From the NCBI GenBank assembly GCA_900316715.1, contig ONEC01000011.1, positions 1-35,976 of the forward strand: a stretch of DNA of 35,976 nucleotides, given 5' to 3'. This document shows positions 24,120 through 32,821 of the stretch, piece by piece. The notes below the pieces were generated by a model. The model did not search any database, was not told the DNA's origin, and saw nothing but the letters and a program-made list of their open reading frames with translations. Position numbers and translations under genes: made by a program. The DNA is from an uncultured Eubacteriales bacterium. Its GTDB lineage: Bacteria; Bacillota; Clostridia; Lachnospirales; Lachnospiraceae. Within the stretch, counting starts at the first letter, position 1. Every line of letters begins with the position of its first letter.

Positions 24120-24841
24120 TCGGGAAGAGAAAAGATCTGGAAAAAACATACGAAGAACTGCTGAAGAAGTATGATGAACTTTTTGCACAGTATTCGGAGC
24201 TTAATCTGGAACTCGGAGAGATAAAAGTTAATACCGACAATATAGAGAAGCAGGAAGAAGAAATCCATGCACTTCATGAAAGTATGAGAAGCCTTAAGCA
24301 TGATATGAAGAATCATCTTATGGTTACTCTGTCTTATCTGAATGATAATGATGTGGATGCTGCAAAGAGCTATATCTCGCAGATTCTGAATAAACTGAAT
24401 GCGATTCATAGTTATATTGAAACAGGTAATTCTCTTCTGAACCATATCCTGAATGAAAAACTGAACGCGGCCCGAGAGAGCGGCATTGATGTAAAAGCTG
24501 AGGTAGAGAACCTTGCCTTCGAAAAGATGGAGGCTATTGACTTCTCAGCACTGTTTTCAAATATGATGGACAATGCAATAGAGGCAAGTCTTTCGGAAGA
24601 TAATCCGGAGATTATAGTTAAGGTTGCAAAGGTGAGAGGATATGAAACGATAGTTGTAAAGAACCGGGTATCTCATTCGGTTCTTGCAGCAAATCCTGAG
24701 CTTGCAACAACAAAGGAAGATGCGAACGAACATGGCAGAGGTGTGGCTCAGATAAAGAGCATAACCGAGAAGTACAGTGGTATGTGCGACTTCTATGAAG
24801 AAGACGGATACTTTGTATGTTCAGCGTTTATCCCAGTATAG
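24116..24841 (+). CDS. soluble GHKL-family sensor histidine kinase
   Basis: AgrC/VirS-like kinase core of 241 residues with no transmembrane segment. A coiled coil occupies about residues 5-58, then the phosphoacceptor motif SLKHDMKNHL with His62, a dimerisation helix pair, the N box NMMDNAIEA and a G box NEHGRGVAQIKSI. GHKL kinases normally carry five to seven N-terminal membrane helices; here they are absent and there is no upstream frame to supply them, because the GTG start overlaps the regulator's stop (GTGA at 24116-24119). The signal is therefore cytoplasmic or delivered by a partner protein, for example one of the ABC proteins that follow. Confidence 0.9.
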   Translation: MIGKRKDLEKTYEELLKKYDELFAQYSELNLELGEIKVNTDNIEKQEEEIHALHESMRSLKHDMKNHLMVTLSYLNDNDVDAAKSYISQILNKLNAIHSYIETGNSLLNHILNEKLNAARESGIDVKAEVENLAFEKMEAIDFSALFSNMMDNAIEASLSEDNPEIIVKVAKVRGYETIVVKNRVSHSVLAANPELATTKEDANEHGRGVAQIKSITEKYSGMCDFYEEDGYFVCSAFIPV

Positions 24842-24860
24842 ATACTGTTTATCCCAAGTC

Positions 24861-24883
24861 CTTGTAAAGAGATTTTACAAGGG
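24861..24883 (+). other. intercistronic hairpin between kinase and ABC ATPase
   Basis: CCTTGTAAA pairs with TTTACAAGG around a GAGAT loop. Only scattered U residues follow (GCTATCTTTA), so it is a weak terminator or RNA-stability element that could lower expression of the ABC genes relative to the two-component genes. Confidence 0.6.
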
Positions 24884-24905
24884 CTATCTTTACATTGAGG
24901 TTAAT

Positions 24906-25832
24906 ATGATTAATTTTGAAGATGTATCCAAGTTCATAGTAAAAGATGTGTCTCTTCATGTAAAACAAGGTGAAGTAACAGGTCTTATAGGGCCTACAGG
25001 TTCCGGAAAGACTACTCTTGTGAGACTTGCGTCAGGCCTTCTTCTTCCTGAAAGAGGAAGAGTCAGTGTGATGAGAGAGGACCCTGTGAAGTTCCGTAGT
25101 AAGTATGCATCACGCCTCAGTGTATGTATTACGGGAATCAAGCTTTTGCAGGATGAAGATACAGCTCTTGTCGGTCTTGGAATGCTGAGAGATATGTACA
25201 GTATTCAAGAAGCGGAATATGATAAGCGCTATGCTCTTCTTGCAGAGCGCTTTAACTTTGGGGCATTCGAGAATGAACGCCTGAAGGGACTTTCTGTAGG
25301 ACAGAGACGACGTGTGGAGCTGGCCGCTGCATTTCTACTGGAACCGGAACTTATGATTCTGGATGAACCGGAAGTTGGCCTGGATGAAACGGGTAAACAG
25401 GCATTGGAAGAAATCATCCGGGAAAAAGCCGGAGAGGGAATGACGATACTGATCACATCCCATGATATGACAGGCATATCAAATGTGTGCAGCAGGCTCG
25501 CTATTCTTGAAAAGGGACGGCTGGTCTTTAACGGAAGCGAGGATATACTCCGAAGTAAGACTCTGCCGATCAATACCCTTACTGTGAGCTTTGACGGAAC
25601 TGTTCCAAACATAGATGACCTCCCGATAGTGCGTTACAGACTGGAGGGAAACACCATAAGCTATGATTATAATTCCAGATACATTTCCGCCTCGGAAGTG
25701 CTGGGAGTTATTATGAAACAGACCAGGATAACGGATATCAAGATTAAGAAACCTGACCTCGAGCAGATCATAATCAGTATGCAGAAGTCGGAGGAAAAAG
25801 ATGAGTTTTATCGAAGTAGAAAACATCAGTAA
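24906..25832 (+). CDS. ABC transporter ATP-binding protein, orphan in the exporter cluster
   Basis: ATPase of 308 residues: Walker A GPTGSGKT (29-36), signature LSVGQRRRVELA, Walker B LMILDEPEVGLD, H-loop ITSHD, then a C-terminal regulatory stretch of about 80 residues. It is of the NatA/CcmA-like drug or lipid exporter class. ATG 24906 (after GAGGTTAAT) is chosen over longer in-frame starts that overlap the kinase gene. Its last 32 bases overlap the start of the second ATPase gene, so the two are tightly coupled. The two permeases that follow belong with the second ATPase by family; this one has no permease of its own here, so it may pair with the second to make a heterodimer or act on other permeases. 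Confidence 0.9.
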   Translation: MINFEDVSKFIVKDVSLHVKQGEVTGLIGPTGSGKTTLVRLASGLLLPERGRVSVMREDPVKFRSKYASRLSVCITGIKLLQDEDTALVGLGMLRDMYSIQEAEYDKRYALLAERFNFGAFENERLKGLSVGQRRRVELAAAFLLEPELMILDEPEVGLDETGKQALEEIIREKAGEGMTILITSHDMTGISNVCSRLAILEKGRLVFNGSEDILRSKTLPINTLTVSFDGTVPNIDDLPIVRYRLEGNTISYDYNSRYISASEVLGVIMKQTRITDIKIKKPDLEQIIISMQKSEEKDEFYRSRKHQ

Positions 25833-26790
25833 GAGGTATAAGATAAGCAAGAGGAAGAGCGGAATACCGGGAATGCTTGCGAATCTTTTTGTCCCGAAGT
25901 TTGAGGATAAGGAAGCCGTGAAAGATATCAGCTTTTCAATTGAGAAGGGTGAAATGGTTGGCTTCGTGGGGCCTAACGGTGCGGGCAAGTCTACTACAAT
26001 AAAGATGCTTTCCGGAATCTTATATCCTGATGAGGGTGAGATAAGAGTTTCGGGAATTGTACCATATAAGGAGCGTCGGAAATACGTGGGTAAGATCGGC
26101 GTTGTATTCGGGCAGAAGTCCCAGCTGCAGTGGGATCTTCCGGTTATGGATTCCTTCGAACTGCTGAAGGCAATATATAGAATACCTGAAGAAACATATA
26201 AGAAGAATCTGAATCGATATACTGAAATGCTGGACATGAGCGACTTCCTGAAGCAGCCGGTAAGACAGCTTTCTCTTGGCCAGAAAATGAGAGCTGATAT
26301 TGCTGCGGCACTGCTTCATTCACCGGAGATCGTATTCTTCGACGAACCGACCATCGGAGTAGATGTGGTAGGTAAGGACAGCATCAGAAACTTTATCAGG
26401 GACTTAAATGCTGAGGATAAGGTGACCATGATCTTTACGACCCATGATATGCAGGATATAGAGAAGACCTGTAACCGCCTTATCATAATCAATAAGGGCT
26501 CGAAGATATATGACGGAACGCTTGAGGGTGTGAGAAAACTTCATGGCTCATCCCGTCAGCTGGATGTATTCTTCATGAATGATGAAGAGGTCCGTCCTAT
26601 TCCGGGAGTTGAGATAGAAGAGGTTGATAAGAGACACAGCCAGCTTATATTTGATGGAAAGAGAGTTCATATCAATGACCTGATGAGTCATCTTCTTTCA
26701 ACCTATAACGTAAAGGATATTAATATAGCAGAACCGGATATTGAAAGCATTATCCGAAAGATTTACAGCAGAGAGAAGGTGGCTGTATGA
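25801..26790 (+). CDS. ABC-2 type exporter ATP-binding protein (COG4586-like)
   Basis: ATPase of 329 residues energising the two following membrane proteins. Walker A GPNGAGKST, signature LSLGQKMRADIA, Walker B VFFDEPTIGVD, H-loop TTHDMQD. The YKISKRKSGIPGMLANLFVPKFEDKEAVKDISF N-terminal region (split here by an insertion of basic residues before the A-loop strand) and the FGQKSQLQWDLPVMDSFELLKAIYRIP Q-loop segment are typical of the COG4586/COG4587/COG3694 three-gene exporters. RBS GGAGG lies within the end of the preceding gene. The stop overlaps the first permease start (ATGA at 26787-26790). Substrate unknown. Confidence 0.93.
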   Translation: MSFIEVENISKRYKISKRKSGIPGMLANLFVPKFEDKEAVKDISFSIEKGEMVGFVGPNGAGKSTTIKMLSGILYPDEGEIRVSGIVPYKERRKYVGKIGVVFGQKSQLQWDLPVMDSFELLKAIYRIPEETYKKNLNRYTEMLDMSDFLKQPVRQLSLGQKMRADIAAALLHSPEIVFFDEPTIGVDVVGKDSIRNFIRDLNAEDKVTMIFTTHDMQDIEKTCNRLIIINKGSKIYDGTLEGVRKLHGSSRQLDVFFMNDEEVRPIPGVEIEEVDKRHSQLIFDGKRVHINDLMSHLLSTYNVKDINIAEPDIESIIRKIYSREKVAV

Positions 26791-27575
26791 GTGCTTATTA
26801 TGCTTATGCAAAGAAATCTTTTCTCGGGAAGAGTGCTTACAGATTCGATCACCTGATGGGAATCCTGTCCACCTGTCTTCAGTTCTTTATATTCTATGAG
26901 ATATACAGAGCACTCTATGGCAGTTCAGAAAATGTGGATGGAATAACTATGTCCATGGTAACGACTAACTTTGTTCTGTCGCTGGGACTGGGTGCAATCT
27001 TTGCTCCAAATGATTACTTCCTGCCGAGCCGTATCTGGGATGGAAGCATTTCAACCGAGCTGCTGCGCCCGATGAGTTTTAAGGGCAGGATGATCGCCGA
27101 AAATGTGGGTGAAGCTGCATTTAATCTGATATTCAAGTTTGTTCCGGTTTTACTTATCGCGATTCTTACTACGGGAATGGAGAAGCCGGCAGGGGCAGTG
27201 AATATGCTGCTGTTTCTGGTCAGTGCAATACTTGGATATGGAGTTCTCTGGAGCATCAGCTTCACCGTTCAGATGACATCCTTCTGGCTGATAAATATAT
27301 GGAGCCTTATAACGATCAAGGATGTCTTCGTAAATATTCTTTCAGGCAAAATGATTCCATTATGGTTCATGCCTGTCTGGCTGATGGGGATGCTGAAGTA
27401 TACTCCGTTTGCATCTATATATTTTACACCGGTGCAGATATATCTGGGACAGCTCAGCGTATCTGAAACTCTGTTCAAATGCATGATTCAGGTCATCTGG
27501 ACAGTTGTGATATTTATGATCGGAAATGTACTCTGGAACAAGGGCCAGAAGAAACTTATAGTACAGGGAGGTTAA
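26787..27575 (+). CDS. ABC-2 family permease (first subunit)
   Basis: Integral membrane protein of 262 residues with about six hydrophobic helices (around residues 20-40, 55-75, 105-125, 135-160, 168-190 and 225-248). It matches in size and order the COG4587-like permease of three-gene ABC-2 exporters, including the conserved charged turn SRIWDGSISTELLRPMSF before the third helix. It overlaps the ATPase stop and is followed after three bases by the second permease, so the complex is presumably one ATPase dimer with this heterodimeric membrane pair. Transport direction (export) is inferred from the family. Confidence 0.88.
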   Translation: MSAYYAYAKKSFLGKSAYRFDHLMGILSTCLQFFIFYEIYRALYGSSENVDGITMSMVTTNFVLSLGLGAIFAPNDYFLPSRIWDGSISTELLRPMSFKGRMIAENVGEAAFNLIFKFVPVLLIAILTTGMEKPAGAVNMLLFLVSAILGYGVLWSISFTVQMTSFWLINIWSLITIKDVFVNILSGKMIPLWFMPVWLMGMLKYTPFASIYFTPVQIYLGQLSVSETLFKCMIQVIWTVVIFMIGNVLWNKGQKKLIVQGG

Positions 27576-27578
27576 GTC

Positions 27579-28385
27579 GTGGGCGATACATTACATTTGA
27601 TGAAAGTTTATACAAAGACCACGGCAAAGGCCTGGTTTCAGTATCGGGTGGATGCACTGCTTAAGTCGCTGGCCGTATTCTTACGAGAATCTACTTCGAT
27701 AATAGTTATCTACTTTACGCTTCTTAAGTTTGATACATTAAGCGGATGGAATATTTATGAGATGCTTTTCCTGTGCAGTCTGATTTTCATGACCTACGGA
27801 ATAATGATCATATTCTTTACAGGACTCAGAGATTTTGGAAAGACGGTAAGAGATGGAAGTTTTGACAGATTCCTGCTGCGCCCGAGAGGACTGCTGTTTC
27901 AGATCCTTTTTGCAAATGCAGACTGGTTCGCCTCTCTTGGACAGGGCGGACTGGGTGTTGCGCTGTTTATCGTGTCAGCCGGAAAGGTTGGAGTAAGCTG
28001 GAATGCGCGGAACATATGCTACTATGCCATTACTGTGGCAGGCGGAGTGCTGATACAGGGAGCGGTATTCCTGATACTTGCGGCACTTAATATATATCTG
28101 CTTCAGACTGACAGCTTTAAGGAATTGCTGTATTGGAATACACGCCGATTTGCGGCATATCCGATAAGCATATTCAGTAAGTTTATTCAGACGATAATGA
28201 TATATGTGATGCCATTTGCATTTGTGAATTACTTCCCGGCACAGTATCTGCTCAGAAAGAGCGATATGAAGCAGTACCCGGAGATATATATGTACCTGAC
28301 ACCGATAGTCGGCGTGGTGCTGTATCTGCTGGCGTACGCCTTCTGGAGGTATTCGATACGTTTCTACAAAAGTTCGGGTAATTAA
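27579..28385 (+). CDS. ABC-2 family permease (second subunit)
   Basis: Integral membrane protein of 268 residues with about six helices and the matching motif RDGSFDRFLLRPRGLLFQ, COG3694-like. It is the paralogous partner of the preceding permease. I place the start at GTG 27579, seven bases after GGAGG inside the previous gene's end; an ATG at 27600 is also in frame but lacks an RBS. Last gene of the LytTR/GHKL/ABC operon, followed by a convergent terminator. Confidence 0.88.
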   Translation: MGDTLHLMKVYTKTTAKAWFQYRVDALLKSLAVFLRESTSIIVIYFTLLKFDTLSGWNIYEMLFLCSLIFMTYGIMIIFFTGLRDFGKTVRDGSFDRFLLRPRGLLFQILFANADWFASLGQGGLGVALFIVSAGKVGVSWNARNICYYAITVAGGVLIQGAVFLILAALNIYLLQTDSFKELLYWNTRRFAAYPISIFSKFIQTIMIYVMPFAFVNYFPAQYLLRKSDMKQYPEIYMYLTPIVGVVLYLLAYAFWRYSIRFYKSSGN

Positions 28386-28417
28386 TACGGACGTCACTGA
28401 GTCATTATAAAACGAAC

Positions 28418-28498
28418 GCCCGAACACATCTGAATGTCGCGCATCACCCGGCATAAACCGCCTCTGATGCACGCATCAGCCTGTGTTCGGGCTGTCTT
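28418..28498. terminator. bidirectional terminator with long structured loop
   Basis: GCCCGAACACA (28418-28428) pairs perfectly with TGTGTTCGGGC (28482-28492). TGTCTTTT follows on the plus strand and GTTCGTTTT on the minus strand, fitting the convergent genes on either side. The 53-base loop contains its own hairpin CTGATGC/GCATCAG (28464-28479), unusual for a plain terminator. Confidence 0.78.
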
Positions 28499-28542
28499 TT
28501 GTTAATAAAACAGTCCCCCAAGTGCATGTGCGTGCTGCGAAG

Positions 28543-29322
28543 CTACTTCTCTTTTTCTTCGTTACTGCTTTGAATTTCGAGCTTATACTGTGTCGGACTT
28601 ATACCGAAGGTCTGCTTAAAGGATTTGCTGAAATGAAACGGATCGTTATATCCGACATGAGACGCAATCTGCTGTATGGTCAGGTTGTTGTCATTAAGCA
28701 GCTGTTTGGCTATACCCATTCTGTAGCTCCTTATAACTTTGGACGGGGTTGTATTTTCGACTTTATTAAATACCTTGGTAAGGTATGAAGATGAAAAGCC
28801 CAGGGCTCGTGCAATGGAGTTAAGATCGATCTCTTCCGAATAATGATTTTTGACATAGTCCTTCACCAAAGTGACTATCTCTTCAGGAGATTTTGCCGAA
28901 TCGCTGCTGTTTTCGGAATGCATCCTGCTGGATATATCTGTTAAGGACAGTTCCAGATTCTTAAGCACCTGATGCAGTTCTTCTTTATCCAGAGGTTTCA
29001 GAAGATAGTCTTTTACGTCATAATGCATGGCCTGGCGGGCAAATTCGAAATCCGCATATCCCGTTATAATAACGCATTTGATATGGCTCATGGTCCTGTA
29101 TATTTCGGCTGCAAGTTCCAGCCCGGTCATGACGGGCATGGATATGTCCGTAAAAACAACAGCGGGCGGCTGCTTTCTTATGGCATTCAACGCATCTTCA
29201 CCGTTGGAATAAATACCGACCACCTTGAAGTTAGGATTTTCCGCTTCAATATGCTTGGCAATATTTTTTGCTATGAGATTTTCGTCTTCTACTATGATTA
29301 CGGGATATCTGTTATCTGTCAT
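28543..29322 (-). CDS. AraC-type response regulator (YesN family)
   Basis: Response regulator of 259 residues. The receiver (about 5-125) has Glu12-Asp13 and phosphoacceptor Asp59 (FTDISMPVMTG), then IITGYADFEFARQA and DYLLKPL. A short linker leads to a C-terminal AraC HTH pair (about 155-255): LNSIARALGFSSSYLTKVFNK and IQQIASHVGYNDPFHFSKSFKQTFGISPTQYK. YesN proteins activate carbohydrate uptake genes. It is 61 bases downstream of the YesM-like kinase in the same direction and, by position, controls the divergent sugar transporter genes. RBS AGGAC lies before the ATG at 29322. Confidence 0.95.
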   Translation of the reverse strand: MTDNRYPVIIVEDENLIAKNIAKHIEAENPNFKVVGIYSNGEDALNAIRKQPPAVVFTDISMPVMTGLELAAEIYRTMSHIKCVIITGYADFEFARQAMHYDVKDYLLKPLDKEELHQVLKNLELSLTDISSRMHSENSSDSAKSPEEIVTLVKDYVKNHYSEEIDLNSIARALGFSSSYLTKVFNKVENTTPSKVIRSYRMGIAKQLLNDNNLTIQQIASHVGYNDPFHFSKSFKQTFGISPTQYKLEIQSSNEEKEK

Positions 29323-29383
29323 ACTATGTCCTCCGTTTTGTCCAAGAAGTCATATTACCGTATTAATTCTGTCGTTGAACAGA

Positions 29384-31204
29384 TCATTCAAGTTCACCGC
29401 CGATGGTAACCAGAGCACCTCCGGTTTCGTTATTTTCTATTTTGAATATATGTTTTCCGTCGTAAAGCAGTTTGAAACGTATATATATATTCAACAGTCC
29501 CATTCCGTTTATTTCCAGACTCGGAAGAAATTTGTTATTATTTATCTCGGCAATCTTCCGGTTCAGTTCCGTGAGATCTTCTTCGGAAAAACCGGGACCG
29601 TTGTCTTTTACCGTTATCTCCCAATGAGTTTCGGTGATATGCCCGGTAACATCTATTTTCCATGGAGCCTTAACTCCCTTTGTCGCAAACTTGATTGAGT
29701 TCTCCACTATGAGCTGCAGGCAGAGCTTTGGTATCTTAAGTTCGGTCATCTCGTCAGGCAGATTTATGCTGTATATAAGATCGTCTCCGTAACGCATTTT
29801 CATGCATTCAAGATAATCCTTTACATGACTTACATCTTCTCTTATAGAAACCAGATGTTCCTTATCGGATGAGATGTATCTGAGAATACGCGATATGGTC
29901 TGGCACATATTTATAACTTCCGCATTCATTCCTTCGTCCGCCATAGCAGAAATCGTAGCAAGAGAATTATACAGAAAATGAGGATTCATCTGTGAGTTGA
30001 GAGCAAGTATCTGTGACTGGAGATTCTGATTGTTAAGAGCTATCTCTCTTTTTATGGATTCTTTGGTCTTTTCATGCATGGTAACCACTGCGGAATACAG
30101 CGAATCGAGTTCGATGATATTGGTATTAATATCCTCCAGTGAATCAGTCAGTATGTTTTCTTCATCGGTATGAAGAGATTCGATATTGGTGTACATTTTC
30201 TTAACCGGAGAAGTGATTACTCTGGAAACTACATAGGACAGTACGAGAGTAAATAAAACAAATATAAAAAAGATAAGAAGATTGGCCTTGATAAAGTCCC
30301 AGACAGGGCCATAGATGTCATGGTTCTTAATAGCTATGACAGTTGTAAATCCCGAATAGGATGAGGTTATCGCGAACAGGTGGGTGTCGTTATCATATGT
30401 TATATGACGGACAGAATCCGTATTTTCAATGTCACCGGATCTGAGCACATTGAAATAATCGGCAGTATCATTATCCGCGTGGGAGCTATATACCAGTACG
30501 CCGTTCTTGTCATAGATATATTTACTTTCCTTATAAGTTCCCGTACCGATCTTATTAAGTTTCGAAGTAAGAGAAGCCAGGGACTGCTTGACTTCTATTA
30601 CACCCTGAGGCTTGTAAAACGAAGACTGGTAAAATGAACATATGGTAAGAAAGGATGAACCTTCTTCATAAGTAAAATACTTTTTCAGGTGGGAATCATG
30701 ATCGCAGAAAATGAGTTTGTTAGAATCCTCTTCGGTAAGAGATTCATACCAGGATTTATCGGTAACACTGATCTCGGTGGAGTTGAAATTATCAAGTCCG
30801 ACGCCGACACAGCCCTTATCCAGAGCGTAAAGATATATCTGATCTACGGATCTGGACGGACCTATGATGGCCGTAAGCACATCCGTAAGTTCTTTAAGAT
30901 TTTGCATACCGGAGTAGTTTCCGTTTTCATTGGATGAGGGTTTGTTGAGATAAGTCAGGAAGTGATTGCGGACAAGGTTGGAATAAGCGATATTCTGGAT
31001 TACGGAATATACACTGCTTATCTCTTCATCCATAAAGGTTGATATGGTCTCGGCATCATTTGTGACGGTCTTAAAAGCCTGAGTTTTCAATTTACCGGAT
31101 TCGGAACTGAGGAAATAGCTGATATATGCGCCGAAAATGATTACGGTAAGAAGGAAAAACACAAGTAATAAAGTTGTCTGTACACTTTTTTTATTACGCC
31201 CCAT
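29384..31204 (-). CDS. YesM-family sensor histidine kinase
   Basis: Membrane sensor kinase of 606 residues. Transmembrane helix 1 (about 13-36, TTLLLVFFLLTVIIFG) and helix 2 (about 300-325, LLIFFIFVLFTLVLSYVVS) bracket an extracytoplasmic dCache-like sensor domain. HAMP-like and His-kinase regions follow: NSQMNPHFLYNSLATISA carries the phosphoacceptor His, and the ATPase has LIVENSIKFA (N box) and VKDNGPGFS, GMGLLNIYIRF (G boxes). I start at the ATG complementary to 31202-31204, with GGGTGT upstream; a longer frame to 31279 has no RBS. Partner of the YesN regulator; probably senses an oligosaccharide or its binding protein. Confidence 0.94.
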   Translation of the reverse strand: MGRNKKSVQTTLLLVFFLLTVIIFGAYISYFLSSESGKLKTQAFKTVTNDAETISTFMDEEISSVYSVIQNIAYSNLVRNHFLTYLNKPSSNENGNYSGMQNLKELTDVLTAIIGPSRSVDQIYLYALDKGCVGVGLDNFNSTEISVTDKSWYESLTEEDSNKLIFCDHDSHLKKYFTYEEGSSFLTICSFYQSSFYKPQGVIEVKQSLASLTSKLNKIGTGTYKESKYIYDKNGVLVYSSHADNDTADYFNVLRSGDIENTDSVRHITYDNDTHLFAITSSYSGFTTVIAIKNHDIYGPVWDFIKANLLIFFIFVLFTLVLSYVVSRVITSPVKKMYTNIESLHTDEENILTDSLEDINTNIIELDSLYSAVVTMHEKTKESIKREIALNNQNLQSQILALNSQMNPHFLYNSLATISAMADEGMNAEVINMCQTISRILRYISSDKEHLVSIREDVSHVKDYLECMKMRYGDDLIYSINLPDEMTELKIPKLCLQLIVENSIKFATKGVKAPWKIDVTGHITETHWEITVKDNGPGFSEEDLTELNRKIAEINNNKFLPSLEINGMGLLNIYIRFKLLYDGKHIFKIENNETGGALVTIGGELE

Positions 31205-31278
31205 TATGATACACCCATAAGAAAAATAAACAACTGTATGCGGTAAAAAATATACATAGTTCAGTCCGTTTTTATCCA

Positions 31279-31307
31279 TTCGATGAATAAAAAGATTAAT
31301 TTATAAT
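31279..31307 (+). promoter_or_regulatory. likely promoter of the sugar transporter operon
   Basis: A perfect TATAAT (31302-31307) has a poor -35 (TTCGAT, 31279-31284) at 17 bases. A weak -35 is typical of activator-dependent promoters and fits control by the YesN regulator. Confidence 0.55.
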
Positions 31308-31317
31308 AGTCACAGAA

Positions 31318-31329
31318 ACAATCGATTGT
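31318..31329. promoter_or_regulatory. 12-bp palindrome in the divergent yesM/transporter region
   Basis: ACAATCGATTGT is a perfect palindrome just after the predicted transporter start, between the two divergent transcription units. It could be an operator for a second, repressing regulator; AraC-type YesN sites are usually direct repeats. Confidence 0.5.
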
Positions 31330-31373
31330 CAAATGGTTTAGAGGTTATATGTAATGTAGAAGGAGAGGGTAAG

Positions 31374-32744
31374 ATGAAAAAGAAATTTATTGTTTCGGCA
31401 TTATCTTTAGCAATGATAACAGGGCTTCTCTCAGGCTGCGGAGGAACAGCCGAACCTGAGACAACAGTTCAAAAAACAGAAGCGGCTACTGAAGCAAAAA
31501 CAGAGAAAGCAGAGACTGAAGCACCGGCTGCAAGTTCGGACGAAGATGTAACTATTACATTTATGGCAAGCCAGGACTGGATTCAGGATGCAGAGATGGA
31601 ACTGGGTGAGAAGTTTACCGAAGAGACCGGTATTAAGATCGATTACCAGATTGTTCCGTCCGATCAGTATGAGAGTCTTCTCATGACTAAGATCAATTCA
31701 GGCGAGTGTACTGATATTTTCGCGGGGCAGAGCTCGCAGTTCAGTATAGTTACACAGTTTAATGTTGAGAAAAATGCAATAGACCTGTCGGGTGAAAGCT
31801 GGGCAGGTAACGTAGATCCTGCGGCAGCAGTTGAACTATCAGTAGGCGGAAAACTTTACGGACAGCCTATACAGGATGTATCAGCCTGCTGGGCAGTAGG
31901 ATATAATATTTCAATGTTTGAAGAGCATGGTCTTGAGATTCCTACAAATTACGCTGAATTCTGTGCAGTATGTGATAAGCTTATGGAAGCAGATATTATC
32001 CCTATTTACGAATGTGTATCTGACGGATGGCATCACGTATGCTGGACTGAAGCTGCAATAACCGCAACTCAGGCAGATCAGGGATATCCTGATGCACTTA
32101 ATGCAAATACAGCTACATTTGCAGGCAACGAAAAGCTTACACTTATGTTTGCACAGCTTAAGGAAATGGCTGATAAGGGTTACTTCGGTGACAATTACAT
32201 GTCAAATCAGTATGCGGATGCACCTGCAGCCATCGCAAGCGGAGAGTACGCTATGGTTCTTTACAATCAGGGACTCGGTGCGGAAGTTAATGCGGCTGAC
32301 TCAAGCTTCCCGGCAGATAACATCGGTTTCTTCGTAAATCCATTGTGTGATAACCAGTCACTCAATGTTAACTACTGCGGACCTTCAAGATTTATATTCT
32401 CTGGATCAAAGAATGTAGAAGCTGCAAAGAAGTATCTCGAGTTCATGGCTTCGGATGAAAGCCTTGCATATATGACAGAAAATGTTGCTAAGTTCAATCA
32501 GCTGCCTTATACAAATGCTCCGTCAGCTTACTCTGATGTAGTACAGGATTTCTATGACAGATATCCTGATAAGGTTGCGGTATTCCAGGCATCAGTTAAG
32601 TATTACAACCCTGCATGGATGGATATAGGAAAAGATATGTCAGCATTATTCCTCGGAGAAATGACACCTGAAGAAGTACTTCAGGATATTGATAAGCTGC
32701 GTGAGGAGCAGGCAAAGGCCGCATCCGATCCGGCATGGCAGTAA
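31374..32744 (+). CDS. extracellular solute-binding lipoprotein (CUT1 sugar ABC transporter)
   Basis: Sugar-binding component of a CUT1 importer, 456 residues. Signal peptide with lipobox LLSGC (lipidated Cys about residue 22), then a T/E/A-rich spacer and a family 1 solute-binding domain (VTITFMASQDWIQDAEMELGEKFTEETGI, ASGEYAMVLYNQGLG, ANKYLEFMASDE-like region). GAAGGAGAGGG precedes ATG 31374; an in-frame ATG at 31326 lies in the palindrome and has no RBS. A stem-loop after the gene likely raises its mRNA level over the permeases. The ligand is likely an oligosaccharide given the GH31 enzyme downstream. Confidence 0.94.
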   Translation: MKKKFIVSALSLAMITGLLSGCGGTAEPETTVQKTEAATEAKTEKAETEAPAASSDEDVTITFMASQDWIQDAEMELGEKFTEETGIKIDYQIVPSDQYESLLMTKINSGECTDIFAGQSSQFSIVTQFNVEKNAIDLSGESWAGNVDPAAAVELSVGGKLYGQPIQDVSACWAVGYNISMFEEHGLEIPTNYAEFCAVCDKLMEADIIPIYECVSDGWHHVCWTEAAITATQADQGYPDALNANTATFAGNEKLTLMFAQLKEMADKGYFGDNYMSNQYADAPAAIASGEYAMVLYNQGLGAEVNAADSSFPADNIGFFVNPLCDNQSLNVNYCGPSRFIFSGSKNVEAAKKYLEFMASDESLAYMTENVAKFNQLPYTNAPSAYSDVVQDFYDRYPDKVAVFQASVKYYNPAWMDIGKDMSALFLGEMTPEEVLQDIDKLREEQAKAASDPAWQ

Positions 32745-32769
32745 ATATCGAATGATAACTTGTAAATAT

Positions 32770-32805
32770 ATGGGGCTGCTTAAGGTACTTAAGCAACCCC
32801 ATTTT
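32770..32805 (+). terminator. intercistronic stem-loop / partial terminator after the binding-protein gene
   Basis: TGGGGCTGCTTAAG pairs with CTTAAGCAACCCCA around a tight loop (one mismatch), followed by TTTTGG. It lies between binding protein and first permease, the usual place for a leaky terminator or stabilising hairpin that lets the binding protein be made in excess. Confidence 0.8.
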
Positions 32806-32821
32806 GGAAAGGGTATCTGAT

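Noticed and set aside
25479..26237. 252-codon minus-strand frame across the two ABC ATPase genes
   Set aside because: Spans two well-supported plus-strand genes with all ATPase motifs; composition (serine/proline/isoleucine rich) is that of an antisense shadow.
23427..28385. Agr/quorum-sensing system
   Set aside because: No AgrB-like protease or AgrD-like peptide gene is present, and the kinase lacks a membrane sensor, so only the regulator/kinase families are shared.
31205..31279. Longer start for the YesM kinase
   Set aside because: No RBS before the upstream ATG and 25 residues of no family character before the first transmembrane helix.
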